Of a stretch of DNA of 55,365 bases, positions 7,058 through 15,031 are shown in pieces (within the stretch, counting starts at the first letter, position 1; the number at the start of each line of letters is the position of its first letter). Position numbers and translations under genes: made by a program. Origin of the DNA: Candidatus Krumholzibacteriia bacterium (GTDB lineage Bacteria; Krumholzibacteriota; Krumholzibacteriia; LZORAL124-64-63). The stretch spans positions 1-55,365 of the forward strand of contig JANTGJ010000005.1 in NCBI GenBank assembly GCA_024762975.1, written 5' to 3'. A model generated the notes under the pieces. The model was given only the letters and a program-made list of their open reading frames with translations, searched no databases and was not told the origin of the DNA.

Positions 7058-8785
7058 ATGAGTATGAGCGAGAAGCTGGTCGAAAGACTGCAGCAGGAAT
7101 TCGGGGCCGATATCCTGGCCACGAGCAATCGCCTGGGTGATGAGGTGGTTACCGTCGCGCCGGACAAACTGGCGACCGTGGCTGCCCACCTGCGGGATCG
7201 GGAAGGTTGCGAGCAGCTTTCCGATGTGGTGGGTATGGACTTCCCCGATGCCGAGCAACGGTTCGAGGTGAACTACCTCTTCCGTTCCTGGAAGAACAAG
7301 GCCCGGATCCGGGTGAAGGTACGGGTCGATGAGGACGAGTCGGTTCCGACGCTGTCGGATCTGTACCATTCGGCCAACTGGCACGAACGCGAAGTCTACG
7401 ATCTGTTCGGCGTGCCGTTCAGCGGCCACCCGGATCTGCGGCGCATCCTGACGCACCATGAATTCGAGGGACACGCACTGCGCAAGGATTACGATATCGA
7501 GCGCGGACAGGAATGTTCCGAGCCCGAAAAGCTCTTTTCGGATGAGGATATCGCACGCGCTGCCGAGCGCGCCACCAACCTCGTGGTCGAACGGCAGGGT
7601 ACTCTGGACGAAATCCACCCTTCGGATCTGTTGACGGTCAACATGGGGCCGAGTCACCCGGCCACCCACGGTGCGTTGCGAATCGAACTGCTGCTCGACG
7701 GTGAGACCATCGTCGAGGCCCGGCCCGAAATCGGCTACCTGCACCGATGCTTCGAGAAAGAGGCCGAGGATCATACCTGGGCCGAAGTCATGCCCTATAC
7801 CGACCGGCTGAACTACTGCTCCGCGATGCTGAACAACTGCATCTACGCCGGCGCGGTGGAGAAGATGTTGGGGGTCGAGATCACGCCGCGTACCCGCGTG
7901 ATTCGCGTCATCGTCAGCGAGCTGTCGCGGATCATCGACCACCTGGTCTGTGTCTGCACGAATCTCGTGGATATCGGTGCGCTGACGAACTACTGGTACC
8001 TCTACAATGTGCGTGAAAGTATCTACCAGATTCTGGAGCAGCTGTGCGGTTCGCGTCTGACGACCAACTACGCGCGTATCGGCGGCATGAGCCACGATCT
8101 GTACGATGGTTTCGAGGACGAAGTCCGGGTCAAGATGGATCAATTGAAGAAAGCCCATGAGGATGTGCTGCAGTTGATCGCGCGCAACCGGATCTTCCTG
8201 GACCGCACCGTGGGCGTGGCGCCGATGAGTACCGAGGAGGCGCTCAGCTGGGGGTGGACCGGCCCCTGCCTGCGCTCGACCGGAATGGCGGCCGACCTGC
8301 GCAAGGACTCCCCCTACCTGGGCTATGAGGAATTCGACTTCGACGTGCCCACCGGCAGCAATGGTGACACTCACGATCGCATCATGGTGCGTCTGGCGGA
8401 AATCGTGCAGAGTCGCTCGATCGTGCTGCAGGCCCTCGAGCGTCTGCCCGAAGGTCCTTTGATGATCGACAATCCAGCCGTCGTGATGCCTCCGAAGGGC
8501 AGTGTCTACGGCAGCATCGAAGGCGTGATGAATCAGTTCAAGCTGGTGTACGAGGGAATTCATGTCCCTGCCGGCGAAGGCTACGGATTCGGCGAAGGGG
8601 CCAACGGCGAGCTTGGATTTTTCTGTGCCTCGGATGGTTCAGGACGGCCGTACCGGGTCAAGGTACGCCCGCCATGCTTCCCGATCTTTTCCTCGTACCG
8701 GAAATTGATCGAGGGGAAAATGATCCCCGATGCCATCGCTACGCTGGGCAGTATCAACATCATCGCCGGCGAACTGGATCGCTGA
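7058..8785 (+). CDS. nuoCD: NADH-quinone oxidoreductase fused subunits C and D
   Basis: A 575-residue fusion. Residues 1 to about 150 are NuoC (30-kDa subunit; SANWHEREVYDLFGVPFSGHPDLRR is its signature) and about 190-575 are NuoD (49-kDa subunit; MGPSHPATHGALR, EIGYLHRCFEK, and a C-terminus ending GSINIIAGELDR). NuoD forms most of the quinone pocket facing cluster N2. The same fusion occurs in E. coli and some other lineages, while many bacteria keep two genes. The linker around 150-190 is charged and helical. The start may be 7058 or the ATG two codons later; AGGGA lies 4 or 10 bases away respectively. Confidence 0.97.
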   Translation: MSMSEKLVERLQQEFGADILATSNRLGDEVVTVAPDKLATVAAHLRDREGCEQLSDVVGMDFPDAEQRFEVNYLFRSWKNKARIRVKVRVDEDESVPTLSDLYHSANWHEREVYDLFGVPFSGHPDLRRILTHHEFEGHALRKDYDIERGQECSEPEKLFSDEDIARAAERATNLVVERQGTLDEIHPSDLLTVNMGPSHPATHGALRIELLLDGETIVEARPEIGYLHRCFEKEAEDHTWAEVMPYTDRLNYCSAMLNNCIYAGAVEKMLGVEITPRTRVIRVIVSELSRIIDHLVCVCTNLVDIGALTNYWYLYNVRESIYQILEQLCGSRLTTNYARIGGMSHDLYDGFEDEVRVKMDQLKKAHEDVLQLIARNRIFLDRTVGVAPMSTEEALSWGWTGPCLRSTGMAADLRKDSPYLGYEEFDFDVPTGSNGDTHDRIMVRLAEIVQSRSIVLQALERLPEGPLMIDNPAVVMPPKGSVYGSIEGVMNQFKLVYEGIHVPAGEGYGFGEGANGELGFFCASDGSGRPYRVKVRPPCFPIFSSYRKLIEGKMIPDAIATLGSINIIAGELDR

Positions 8786-8828
8786 TTCGATGGACGGCAG
8801 GCGGGAAAGGTTCGCCAAGGAGAACGCG

Positions 8829-9371
8829 ATGAAGAATTCGCAGCAAGTGAAGCAGGATTTCCAGGCGACCCCGGAGACGGAGTCGCGGATTGAAAAACTG
8901 ATTCAGCAGTACCCGACCAAGGCCAGTGCGCTGATGTCCTGCCTGTGGGCGATCATGGACCAGGAGGGCTGGGTTTCGAGTGACGCGGTCGATTACCTGA
9001 CCGAGCGCCTCGAGGTCACCCGGGCCCGGGTCTACGAGATCCTGACCTTCTATACCATGTACCGCACCGAGCCGCAGGCGGACCACGTGTTGCAGGTCTG
9101 CCACAATATCAGCTGCCACATCATGGGGGCGCGAAACATCATCGCACACCTGGAAAAGCGGCTGGGAGTGCGCCTGGGCGAGACTACGCCTGACGGCAAG
9201 TTCGCCATCGAGGGAGCGGAGTGTCTGGGGGCGTGCGGCCACGGGCCGTGTCTGCAGTTGGGCAAACACCTGTACGAAAATCTGACCGCTGCGAAAGTCG
9301 ACGACCTGTTGGAGAACCTGCGTCGGGACGAGGTGCCGCGCGCGGACACCGACCGGGAACTGGAGGACTAA
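8829..9371 (+). CDS. nuoE: NADH-quinone oxidoreductase subunit E
   Basis: A 180-residue thioredoxin-fold subunit carrying the [2Fe-2S] cluster N1a. Ligands are Cys91 and Cys96 (CHNISC) and Cys132 and Cys136 (ECLGACGHGPC). The N-terminal helical bundle contains the typical ALMSCLWAIMDQEGWVS segment. ATG 8829 follows AAGGAGA at five bases. Upstream in-frame starts exist, at 8790 and earlier, but they overlap or abut nuoCD and lack a better site. One base separates it from nuoF. Confidence 0.96.
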   Translation: MKNSQQVKQDFQATPETESRIEKLIQQYPTKASALMSCLWAIMDQEGWVSSDAVDYLTERLEVTRARVYEILTFYTMYRTEPQADHVLQVCHNISCHIMGARNIIAHLEKRLGVRLGETTPDGKFAIEGAECLGACGHGPCLQLGKHLYENLTAAKVDDLLENLRRDEVPRADTDRELED

Positions 9372-9372
9372 G

Positions 9373-10677
9373 TTGAGCCGCAACGATACACGGATCCTCT
9401 CGCAACGCTTCGGACGCAAGGACAGCCACAAGCTGAGCGTTTACGAGGCCGAGGGAGGCTACAAAGCCCTGCGTAAGGTGCTGCAGGAGATGCAGCCGGC
9501 GGAGGTGCGCGAAGAGGTCAAGGCCTCCGGCCTGCGCGGTCGCGGGGGGGCGGGCTTCCCGACCGGAGTCAAATGGGGCTTTGTGCCCCAGGACGCCGAG
9601 GAAATTTACTTCTTCGTCAACGCGGACGAGTCCGAGCCGGGAACCTTCAAGGATCGCTACTGTCTGGACTACGATCCGCACCAGACGATCGAAGGCACGA
9701 TCATCAGTTGCTTTGCCGTGCGGGCCCGAACGGCCTTCATCTACATTCGCGGCGAGTTCGGCTGGCTGGTCGATCGAGTTCAGAAGGCTGTCGACGAAGC
9801 CTACGCCGCAGGGTTCCTGGGCAAGAACATCCTGGGCAGTGGGTACGACCTGGAAATGATCGTCCATAAGGGCGCGGGTGCCTATATCTGCGGCGAAGAG
9901 ACCGGTCTGATCAATTCGGTTACCGGGAAGAAAGGCCAGCCCTCGTTGAAGCCGCCGTTCCCTGCGGTCTCGGGTTTCCTGGGCAAGCCGACCATCGTCA
10001 ACAACGTCGAGTCCGTCGCTACGGTTCCCTGGATCATCAATCACGGCGCTGCCGCCTACCAGGAATTCGGCACCGAGAAATCCCGCGGCACGAAACTGTT
10101 CTCGGTCAGCGGACCGGTCAGGAATCCGGGAGTTTTCGAGATCCCCCTGGGTATGCCCTTCCGCGAGTTTTTCCATGATGTTCTCGGTGGCATGATCGAC
10201 GGTGAAGAGCTCAAGGCGGTCATCGTCGGCGGCAGCTCGGTGCCGGTGCTGCCGGCGGCTGAAGTGATGAATATCAATCTGGACTACGAATCGACTTCAC
10301 AGGCGGGAACGATGCTGGGCTCGGGCGGGATGATCATCATTCCCGAGAGCAGCGACATGGTCGAATTGATCCAGGTATTGATGCACTTCTATTTCGATGA
10401 ATCGTGCGGACAGTGCACGCCGTGTCGAGAGGGAACGGGGTGGTTGCACAAGATCGTCAAGCGGCTGCGCGGGGGGAAGGGTACGCTCGATGACCTCGAG
10501 CTCCTGGAGCATGTCTGCAGCGGCATGGCGGGGCTGACCATCTGTCCACTGGCCGATGCCGCAGTGATGCCGATGCGCAGTTTCCTCGACAAGTTCCGCC
10601 CCGAGTTCGAAGCCCTCATCCAGGAGACCGCGACGGCCGGCGCTACGAGCCGCTGGCCGCGGGGTGAGCAGGAGTGA
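9373..10677 (+). CDS. nuoF: NADH-quinone oxidoreductase subunit F, NADH-binding
   Basis: A 434-residue subunit that binds NADH and FMN and carries cluster N3. The glycine-rich LRGRGGAGFPTGVKW is the FMN/NADH loop, followed by VNADESEPGTFKDR. The N3 ligands are in ESCGQCTPCREG plus the later Cys in LTICPLADA. The start is TTG at 9373, six bases after GGAGG at 9362-9366, immediately after the nuoE stop; no ATG nearby fits the family N-terminus. The C-terminus overlaps the ribosome-binding site of nuoG. Confidence 0.97.
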   Translation: MSRNDTRILSQRFGRKDSHKLSVYEAEGGYKALRKVLQEMQPAEVREEVKASGLRGRGGAGFPTGVKWGFVPQDAEEIYFFVNADESEPGTFKDRYCLDYDPHQTIEGTIISCFAVRARTAFIYIRGEFGWLVDRVQKAVDEAYAAGFLGKNILGSGYDLEMIVHKGAGAYICGEETGLINSVTGKKGQPSLKPPFPAVSGFLGKPTIVNNVESVATVPWIINHGAAAYQEFGTEKSRGTKLFSVSGPVRNPGVFEIPLGMPFREFFHDVLGGMIDGEELKAVIVGGSSVPVLPAAEVMNINLDYESTSQAGTMLGSGGMIIIPESSDMVELIQVLMHFYFDESCGQCTPCREGTGWLHKIVKRLRGGKGTLDDLELLEHVCSGMAGLTICPLADAAVMPMRSFLDKFRPEFEALIQETATAGATSRWPRGEQE

Positions 10678-10682
10678 ACGGA

Positions 10683-12257
10683 ATGGCCAAACTGACCATC
10701 GATGGCAAGGAACTGGAAGTCCCCGACGGGACCCGGTTGTTCGATGCCTGCACCGAGGCGCGCGGCAAACCGCTCCCTCATTTCTGCTACCACCCGGACC
10801 TGTCGGTAGCCGGTGTCTGCCGTCTGTGCCAGGTCGAGATCGAGGGAATGCCAAAACTGGCAATCGCCTGCAACACGATCGTGAACGATGGCATGGTGGT
10901 GCACACGAACAACGAGCGGGTGCGCAAGGCCTCCGAGCAGATCCTGGAGATGCACCTGATCAATCATCCGGTGGACTGCCCGATCTGTGATCAGGCGGGT
11001 GAATGCGGGTTGCAGAATCAGTATATGGAGTACGGGCTGTACGACTCCAAGGTCGAGATGGTCCAGAAGACTCACAAAAAGAAGGCCAAGGTCATCGGAC
11101 CGCAGGTCATCCTCGACCAAGAGCGTTGTGTGCTGTGCAGTCGTTGCGTGCGATTCTGCAACGAGGTCACCGGGACGGGCGAACTGGGGATCTACAACCG
11201 CGGCGATCGGGCGGAGATCGATACCGCACCCGGAGTGGATCTGGACAACAACTACAGTCTCAATACGGTGGATATTTGCCCGGTGGGCGCCTTGACCAGC
11301 CGCGATTTTCGTTTCCAGAAGCGAGTCTGGATGTTGAAGGCCGCCGAAAGTATCTGTCCGGGGTGTTCCACCGGTTGCAACGTCCGCATCGATTACGAAG
11401 GGTCCCGCATCTACCGGTTGAAGCCCCGTTTCAACCCCGATGTCAACCGGCGCTGGATGTGCGACAAGGGGCGCATGCTGTACAAGGCCGTCCACGACGA
11501 AAAGCGGCTGACCGAACCGATGAAGCGCAGCGGCGGTGAATTGCAGACGCTGGGCTGGCAGGAAGCGAGTGAAACCGCGGTAGGCATGCTCAAGCCGGGG
11601 AGAGTGGATCTGGTGCTGGGCAGTCCGCATCTGTCGCTCGAAGAGGCGGTCCTGTTGCGCCGCCTGGGACTCAAGCTGGCGGGCGAGGATCAATTGGTCG
11701 GCGGAGTTGCCGGGGCCGAGGTCCGCCCGGGCGATGATCTGCTGCTGAATTCCGATCGAACGCCCAATCGGGCGGGCCTCCGCATGGCCGGCTGGCAGGA
11801 ATTGCCGGTGGCGGAGCTGGTTGCGAAGCTGCGTGAAGCGCGCGGAACCGTACTTGTGCACGGAGGCAACCCGGCCGCGGACGAGTCCGTGCGCGAAGCG
11901 CTGGCCGGTTGCCAGCATGTCCTGTACATCGGGACCCATCGCAATGAGACGGCCGGGACGGCGGCCTTGGCGCTGCCCGGCGCTGCGTGGGCCGAGAAGG
12001 CCGGCATCTTCGTCAACAAGGATGGGCGCCTGCAGGCTTTCAAGTCGTCCATCGTCCGGCCGGGACAGGCACGCGAGGACTGGCGGGTCTTGTCCGAGTT
12101 GCTGGCTGCGGCGGGCGAAGAAGAGGCTCCCGGCAGTCTGCGCGCGCTGCGAAAATCGGTCGGTGCCGACTTGTTCCCGGACGTCGAATTCAATCTGGTC
12201 GCCCTGCCCGCGCGGGGTGTAAACCCGACGGCTCCGGTCGCCGGAGGAGAGGGCTGA
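10683..12257 (+). CDS. nuoG: NADH-quinone oxidoreductase subunit G, short form with N7 ligands
   Basis: A 524-residue iron-sulfur subunit, clearly shorter than the 750-900 residues of many NuoG proteins. All cluster ligands are present: N1b (Cys35, 46, 49, 63), N5 (His95, Cys99, 102, 108), N4 (Cys149, 152, 155, 199) and the extra N7 cluster as Cys225-x2-Cys228-x3-Cys232-x27-Cys260. The following 260 residues are a reduced remnant of the molybdopterin-type domain, ending with a recognisable PGAAWAEKAGIFVNKDGRLQ segment. ATG 10683 is eight bases after AGGAG; an in-frame GTG at 10674 overlaps that site and was rejected. It shares one base with nuoH. Confidence 0.95.
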   Translation: MAKLTIDGKELEVPDGTRLFDACTEARGKPLPHFCYHPDLSVAGVCRLCQVEIEGMPKLAIACNTIVNDGMVVHTNNERVRKASEQILEMHLINHPVDCPICDQAGECGLQNQYMEYGLYDSKVEMVQKTHKKKAKVIGPQVILDQERCVLCSRCVRFCNEVTGTGELGIYNRGDRAEIDTAPGVDLDNNYSLNTVDICPVGALTSRDFRFQKRVWMLKAAESICPGCSTGCNVRIDYEGSRIYRLKPRFNPDVNRRWMCDKGRMLYKAVHDEKRLTEPMKRSGGELQTLGWQEASETAVGMLKPGRVDLVLGSPHLSLEEAVLLRRLGLKLAGEDQLVGGVAGAEVRPGDDLLLNSDRTPNRAGLRMAGWQELPVAELVAKLREARGTVLVHGGNPAADESVREALAGCQHVLYIGTHRNETAGTAALALPGAAWAEKAGIFVNKDGRLQAFKSSIVRPGQAREDWRVLSELLAAAGEEEAPGSLRALRKSVGADLFPDVEFNLVALPARGVNPTAPVAGGEG

Positions 12258-13582
12258 TGGACATCATTCTGGAAACCCTGTCGAAGATCGGCTTCATGTT
12301 TGCCGTGATCATGGGCATGGTCGTGGTGCTGATCTGGATGGAGCGCAAAGGCGCGGCCTTTATCCAGGACCGGACCGGACCGAACCGGGCGGCGATCCTG
12401 GGTGTGCGCCTGGCGGGCCTGGTCCATCCCGTGGCGGATGTGTTCAAGCTCCTGTTCAAGGAAGATATCCAGCCCTCCGGCAGGCACCGGGCCTTCTACA
12501 ACCTGGCCCCGTGGCTGGTGATGACCGTGGCCCTCAGCACGTACGCCGTGATTCCGTTCGGTGACTACCTGACGGTGGCCGGCCGCAAGGTGGCCCTGGT
12601 CACGGCCGACCTGAATGTCGGACTGCTGTACATCCTGGCTGTGGCATCGCTGGGCACCTACGGGGTGGTCATGGCCGGTTGGGCGGCCAACAACAAATAC
12701 ACCTTCCTGGGGGGCGTGCGGGCCACCGCCCAGATGATCTCCTACGAGATCAACATGGGGCTGGCCCTGATGGGCCTGGTGCTGGTGTTTTCGCACACCG
12801 CGACACCCGGGTACCTGCGGGAGTTCCTGGGCACCGACTTCCTGTCCGGCCTGCGTCTGACCCATCTGGTGGCCGGCCAGGGCGAACTGCTCTGGGGCTT
12901 CCTGCCCAAGTGGGGCATCGTCGTGCAGCCACTGGGCTTTCTCCTGTTCATTACCGCGGTCTATGCCGAAACCAACCGCAACCCCTTCGACCTGCCCGAA
13001 GGTGAATCCGAGATCGTGGCGGGATACCATCTGGAATACAGCTCGATGAAGTTTGCTTTGTTTTTCATGGCCGAGTACGCGCACATGGTGATCGGTGCGG
13101 CCCTGATCGCGACATTCTATTTCGGGGGATACCAGATTCCCTGGATGCCGCGTCCGGTTCTCGAGGCGCATGCCGGTATGTTGCTGACCCTCAAACTGAT
13201 CGCGGTGGCGGCGGTCGGTTTTCTGTTCGCCCTGCTTTTCCTGCGCCGCACGCAAAGGGAGAAGGGGAAGTTCGGCGACCTGCGGGACAACGAACCCCGG
13301 TTGGGAGCAGGCTTGTGGCTGATCGTGGCCCTGGCGGCCCTGGGCGGCCTGGCTTTGCGGCCCTGGACCCTCGGACCCGAGGGAGCTTCGCTTTTCGCGA
13401 GCCTGATGCAGGTCGGGGCCTTCCTGGCCAAACTGGTGTTTTTCGCCTGGCTGTTCATCTGGGTCCGCTGGACGCTGCCGCGTTTCCGGTATGACCAGTT
13501 GATGGGCCTGGGCTGGAAGGTCATGCTGCCGCTGGGCGTGGCCAACCTGGTCGTCACGGCCGTGGTTTTGACGATCGTCTAG
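12257..13582 (+). CDS. nuoH: NADH-quinone oxidoreductase subunit H
   Basis: A 441-residue membrane subunit linking the quinone site to the proton-pumping arm. Family marks are MERKGAAFIQDRTGPNR near the N-terminus and ETNRNPFDLPEGESEIVAGYHLEYS, the acidic loop near the quinone cavity. About nine to eleven hydrophobic segments can be counted. It is longer than the E. coli protein (325 residues), with extra length in the loop at about 185-215 and a C-terminal part with additional hydrophobic segments. The start forms TGATG with the nuoG stop, implying translational coupling. Confidence 0.96.
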   Translation: MDIILETLSKIGFMFAVIMGMVVVLIWMERKGAAFIQDRTGPNRAAILGVRLAGLVHPVADVFKLLFKEDIQPSGRHRAFYNLAPWLVMTVALSTYAVIPFGDYLTVAGRKVALVTADLNVGLLYILAVASLGTYGVVMAGWAANNKYTFLGGVRATAQMISYEINMGLALMGLVLVFSHTATPGYLREFLGTDFLSGLRLTHLVAGQGELLWGFLPKWGIVVQPLGFLLFITAVYAETNRNPFDLPEGESEIVAGYHLEYSSMKFALFFMAEYAHMVIGAALIATFYFGGYQIPWMPRPVLEAHAGMLLTLKLIAVAAVGFLFALLFLRRTQREKGKFGDLRDNEPRLGAGLWLIVALAALGGLALRPWTLGPEGASLFASLMQVGAFLAKLVFFAWLFIWVRWTLPRFRYDQLMGLGWKVMLPLGVANLVVTAVVLTIV

Positions 13583-13661
13583 AGGTCCCTGAAGGGATCG
13601 AACCGTTGAGTTTCGTTTCCGGCGTGGCCGGATCCAGATAGCGCTCACACCGAGGAGTGTC

Positions 13662-14168
13662 ATGAGTTTCGAAGGATTGCCCAAGGGAACCGGTGCCAAG
13701 AAGGCCTCGTTCCGCGACGCGATCTACTTCTGGGAGATCCTGCGCGGATTGGGTGTGACCATCAAACACCTGGTGTACAACATCTTCCACACGGCGGAGA
13801 TGCCGACGATGCAGTATCCGGAGGAGAAGCGCGTCTACAGTGACCGCTTCCGCGGGCGCCACCGTCTCATGCAGCGCGAGGACGGTACGCCTCGTTGTGT
13901 TGCCTGCCAGATGTGCTCGACCGTCTGCCCGGCCGACTGCATCGCCATCCAGGGTGCGGAACACCCGGACAGTGAGATCGAAAAGTTTCCTGAAACTTTC
14001 GAGATCGATCTGTTGCGGTGCGTTTTCTGCGGACTGTGCGAGGAGGCCTGTCCCTGCGATGCCATCCGTCTTGATACCGGTATCTACGAGATCGCCGCGG
14101 ACAGCCGCGAAAAATTTATCGTGCAGAAGGACTTCCTGTTGAACAACAAGGAAGACGGCACCTACTAG
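13662..14168 (+). CDS. nuoI: NADH-quinone oxidoreductase subunit I
   Basis: A 168-residue ferredoxin-like subunit holding clusters N6a and N6b. Two complete CxxCxxCxxxCP motifs are visible, CVACQMCSTVCP and CVFCGLCEEACP. The N-terminal amphipathic segment IKHLVYNIFHTAEMPTMQYPEE is typical and sits on the membrane. A GAGGAG ribosome-binding site precedes the ATG. The 79-base gap from nuoH is the longest inside the first half of the operon and holds no obvious promoter. Confidence 0.97.
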   Translation: MSFEGLPKGTGAKKASFRDAIYFWEILRGLGVTIKHLVYNIFHTAEMPTMQYPEEKRVYSDRFRGRHRLMQREDGTPRCVACQMCSTVCPADCIAIQGAEHPDSEIEKFPETFEIDLLRCVFCGLCEEACPCDAIRLDTGIYEIAADSREKFIVQKDFLLNNKEDGTY

Positions 14169-14215
14169 ACCAGGAAATGATCCGGGCCCCGGCCCGGGAA
14201 GGGGACTGATTCGGC

Positions 14216-14731
14216 ATGGAAGGATTTCTGTTCTGGTTCTGCGGCATCCTGATGTTCCTGGGCGGACTGATGATGGTCGTCCAGCGCAGCGCCGTGGTAT
14301 CCGCCGTTTGGCTGGTGTTCAGTTTTCTGTGCACGGCCGGCATTTTCGCCCTGCTCTCGGCTCCGTTTCTTGCCGTGATGCAGGTGCTGGTGTACGCCGG
14401 CGCCATCATGGTCCTGTTCCTGTACGTCATCATGATGCTGCATGGGCCGGTACTGGAGGATGAGCTGATTCCATCGAACAAGGCCCTTTGGCCGCTGATT
14501 GCGATACCGCCCGCTGCGGTCGTGATTTTGCTGGTCGGGTGGGTCAAGGGTGAGGGGCTGCGCACCATGCCTGACTCGATTGCTGCGGACTTCGGTACTG
14601 CGGAACACGTCGCGCAGTTGCTGCTGGGCCGCTATCTGTTGGCCTTCGAGCTGATTTCGATCGTACTGCTGGTTGCCATCATCGGCGCCCTGGCGATCGG
14701 TCAGCGGGAGAGGAAACTGCCGTGGAAATAA
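14216..14731 (+). CDS. nuoJ: NADH-quinone oxidoreductase subunit J
   Basis: A 171-residue integral membrane subunit with five hydrophobic segments. FLAVMQVLVYAGAIMVLFLYVIMM is the conserved helix 3, which contains the pi-bulge in known structures, and the C-terminal helix LISIVLLVAIIGALAIG is also typical. AAGGGGA lies nine bases before the ATG. The last ten bases overlap nuoK. Confidence 0.95.
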   Translation: MEGFLFWFCGILMFLGGLMMVVQRSAVVSAVWLVFSFLCTAGIFALLSAPFLAVMQVLVYAGAIMVLFLYVIMMLHGPVLEDELIPSNKALWPLIAIPPAAVVILLVGWVKGEGLRTMPDSIAADFGTAEHVAQLLLGRYLLAFELISIVLLVAIIGALAIGQRERKLPWK

Positions 14732-15027
14732 CCCTGAGCCATTACCTGCTGCTGGCGGGCGCCGTCTTTACGACGGGAATGGTGGGCTTCGTCATCCGGC
14801 GCAACGCGATTGTCATGTTGATGTGTGTCGAGTTGATGCTGAGCTCGACCAATATCGTGTTCGCGGCTTTCTCGCGTTTCCACGGCAATGCCGATGGTCA
14901 CGTTTTCGTGCTGATGAACTTCGCCGTCGCCGCCGCCGAGGCGGCCATCGGCCTGGCGATCCTGGTCGAAATCTTCCGCAGACGCCGCACGGTGAACGTG
15001 GATGATTTCAAAACCCTGATGGAGTAG
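14722..15027 (+). CDS. nuoK: NADH-quinone oxidoreductase subunit K
   Basis: A 101-residue three-helix subunit. The conserved glutamates of the proton path are present in CVELMLSSTNIVFAAFS and in the helix FAVAAAEAAIGLAILVEIFRR. It starts at GTG 14722 inside the end of nuoJ, with GAGAGGAAA upstream. No in-frame ATG would preserve the first helix. Confidence 0.96.
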   Translation: MEITLSHYLLLAGAVFTTGMVGFVIRRNAIVMLMCVELMLSSTNIVFAAFSRFHGNADGHVFVLMNFAVAAAEAAIGLAILVEIFRRRRTVNVDDFKTLME

Positions 15028-15031
15028 ATTC

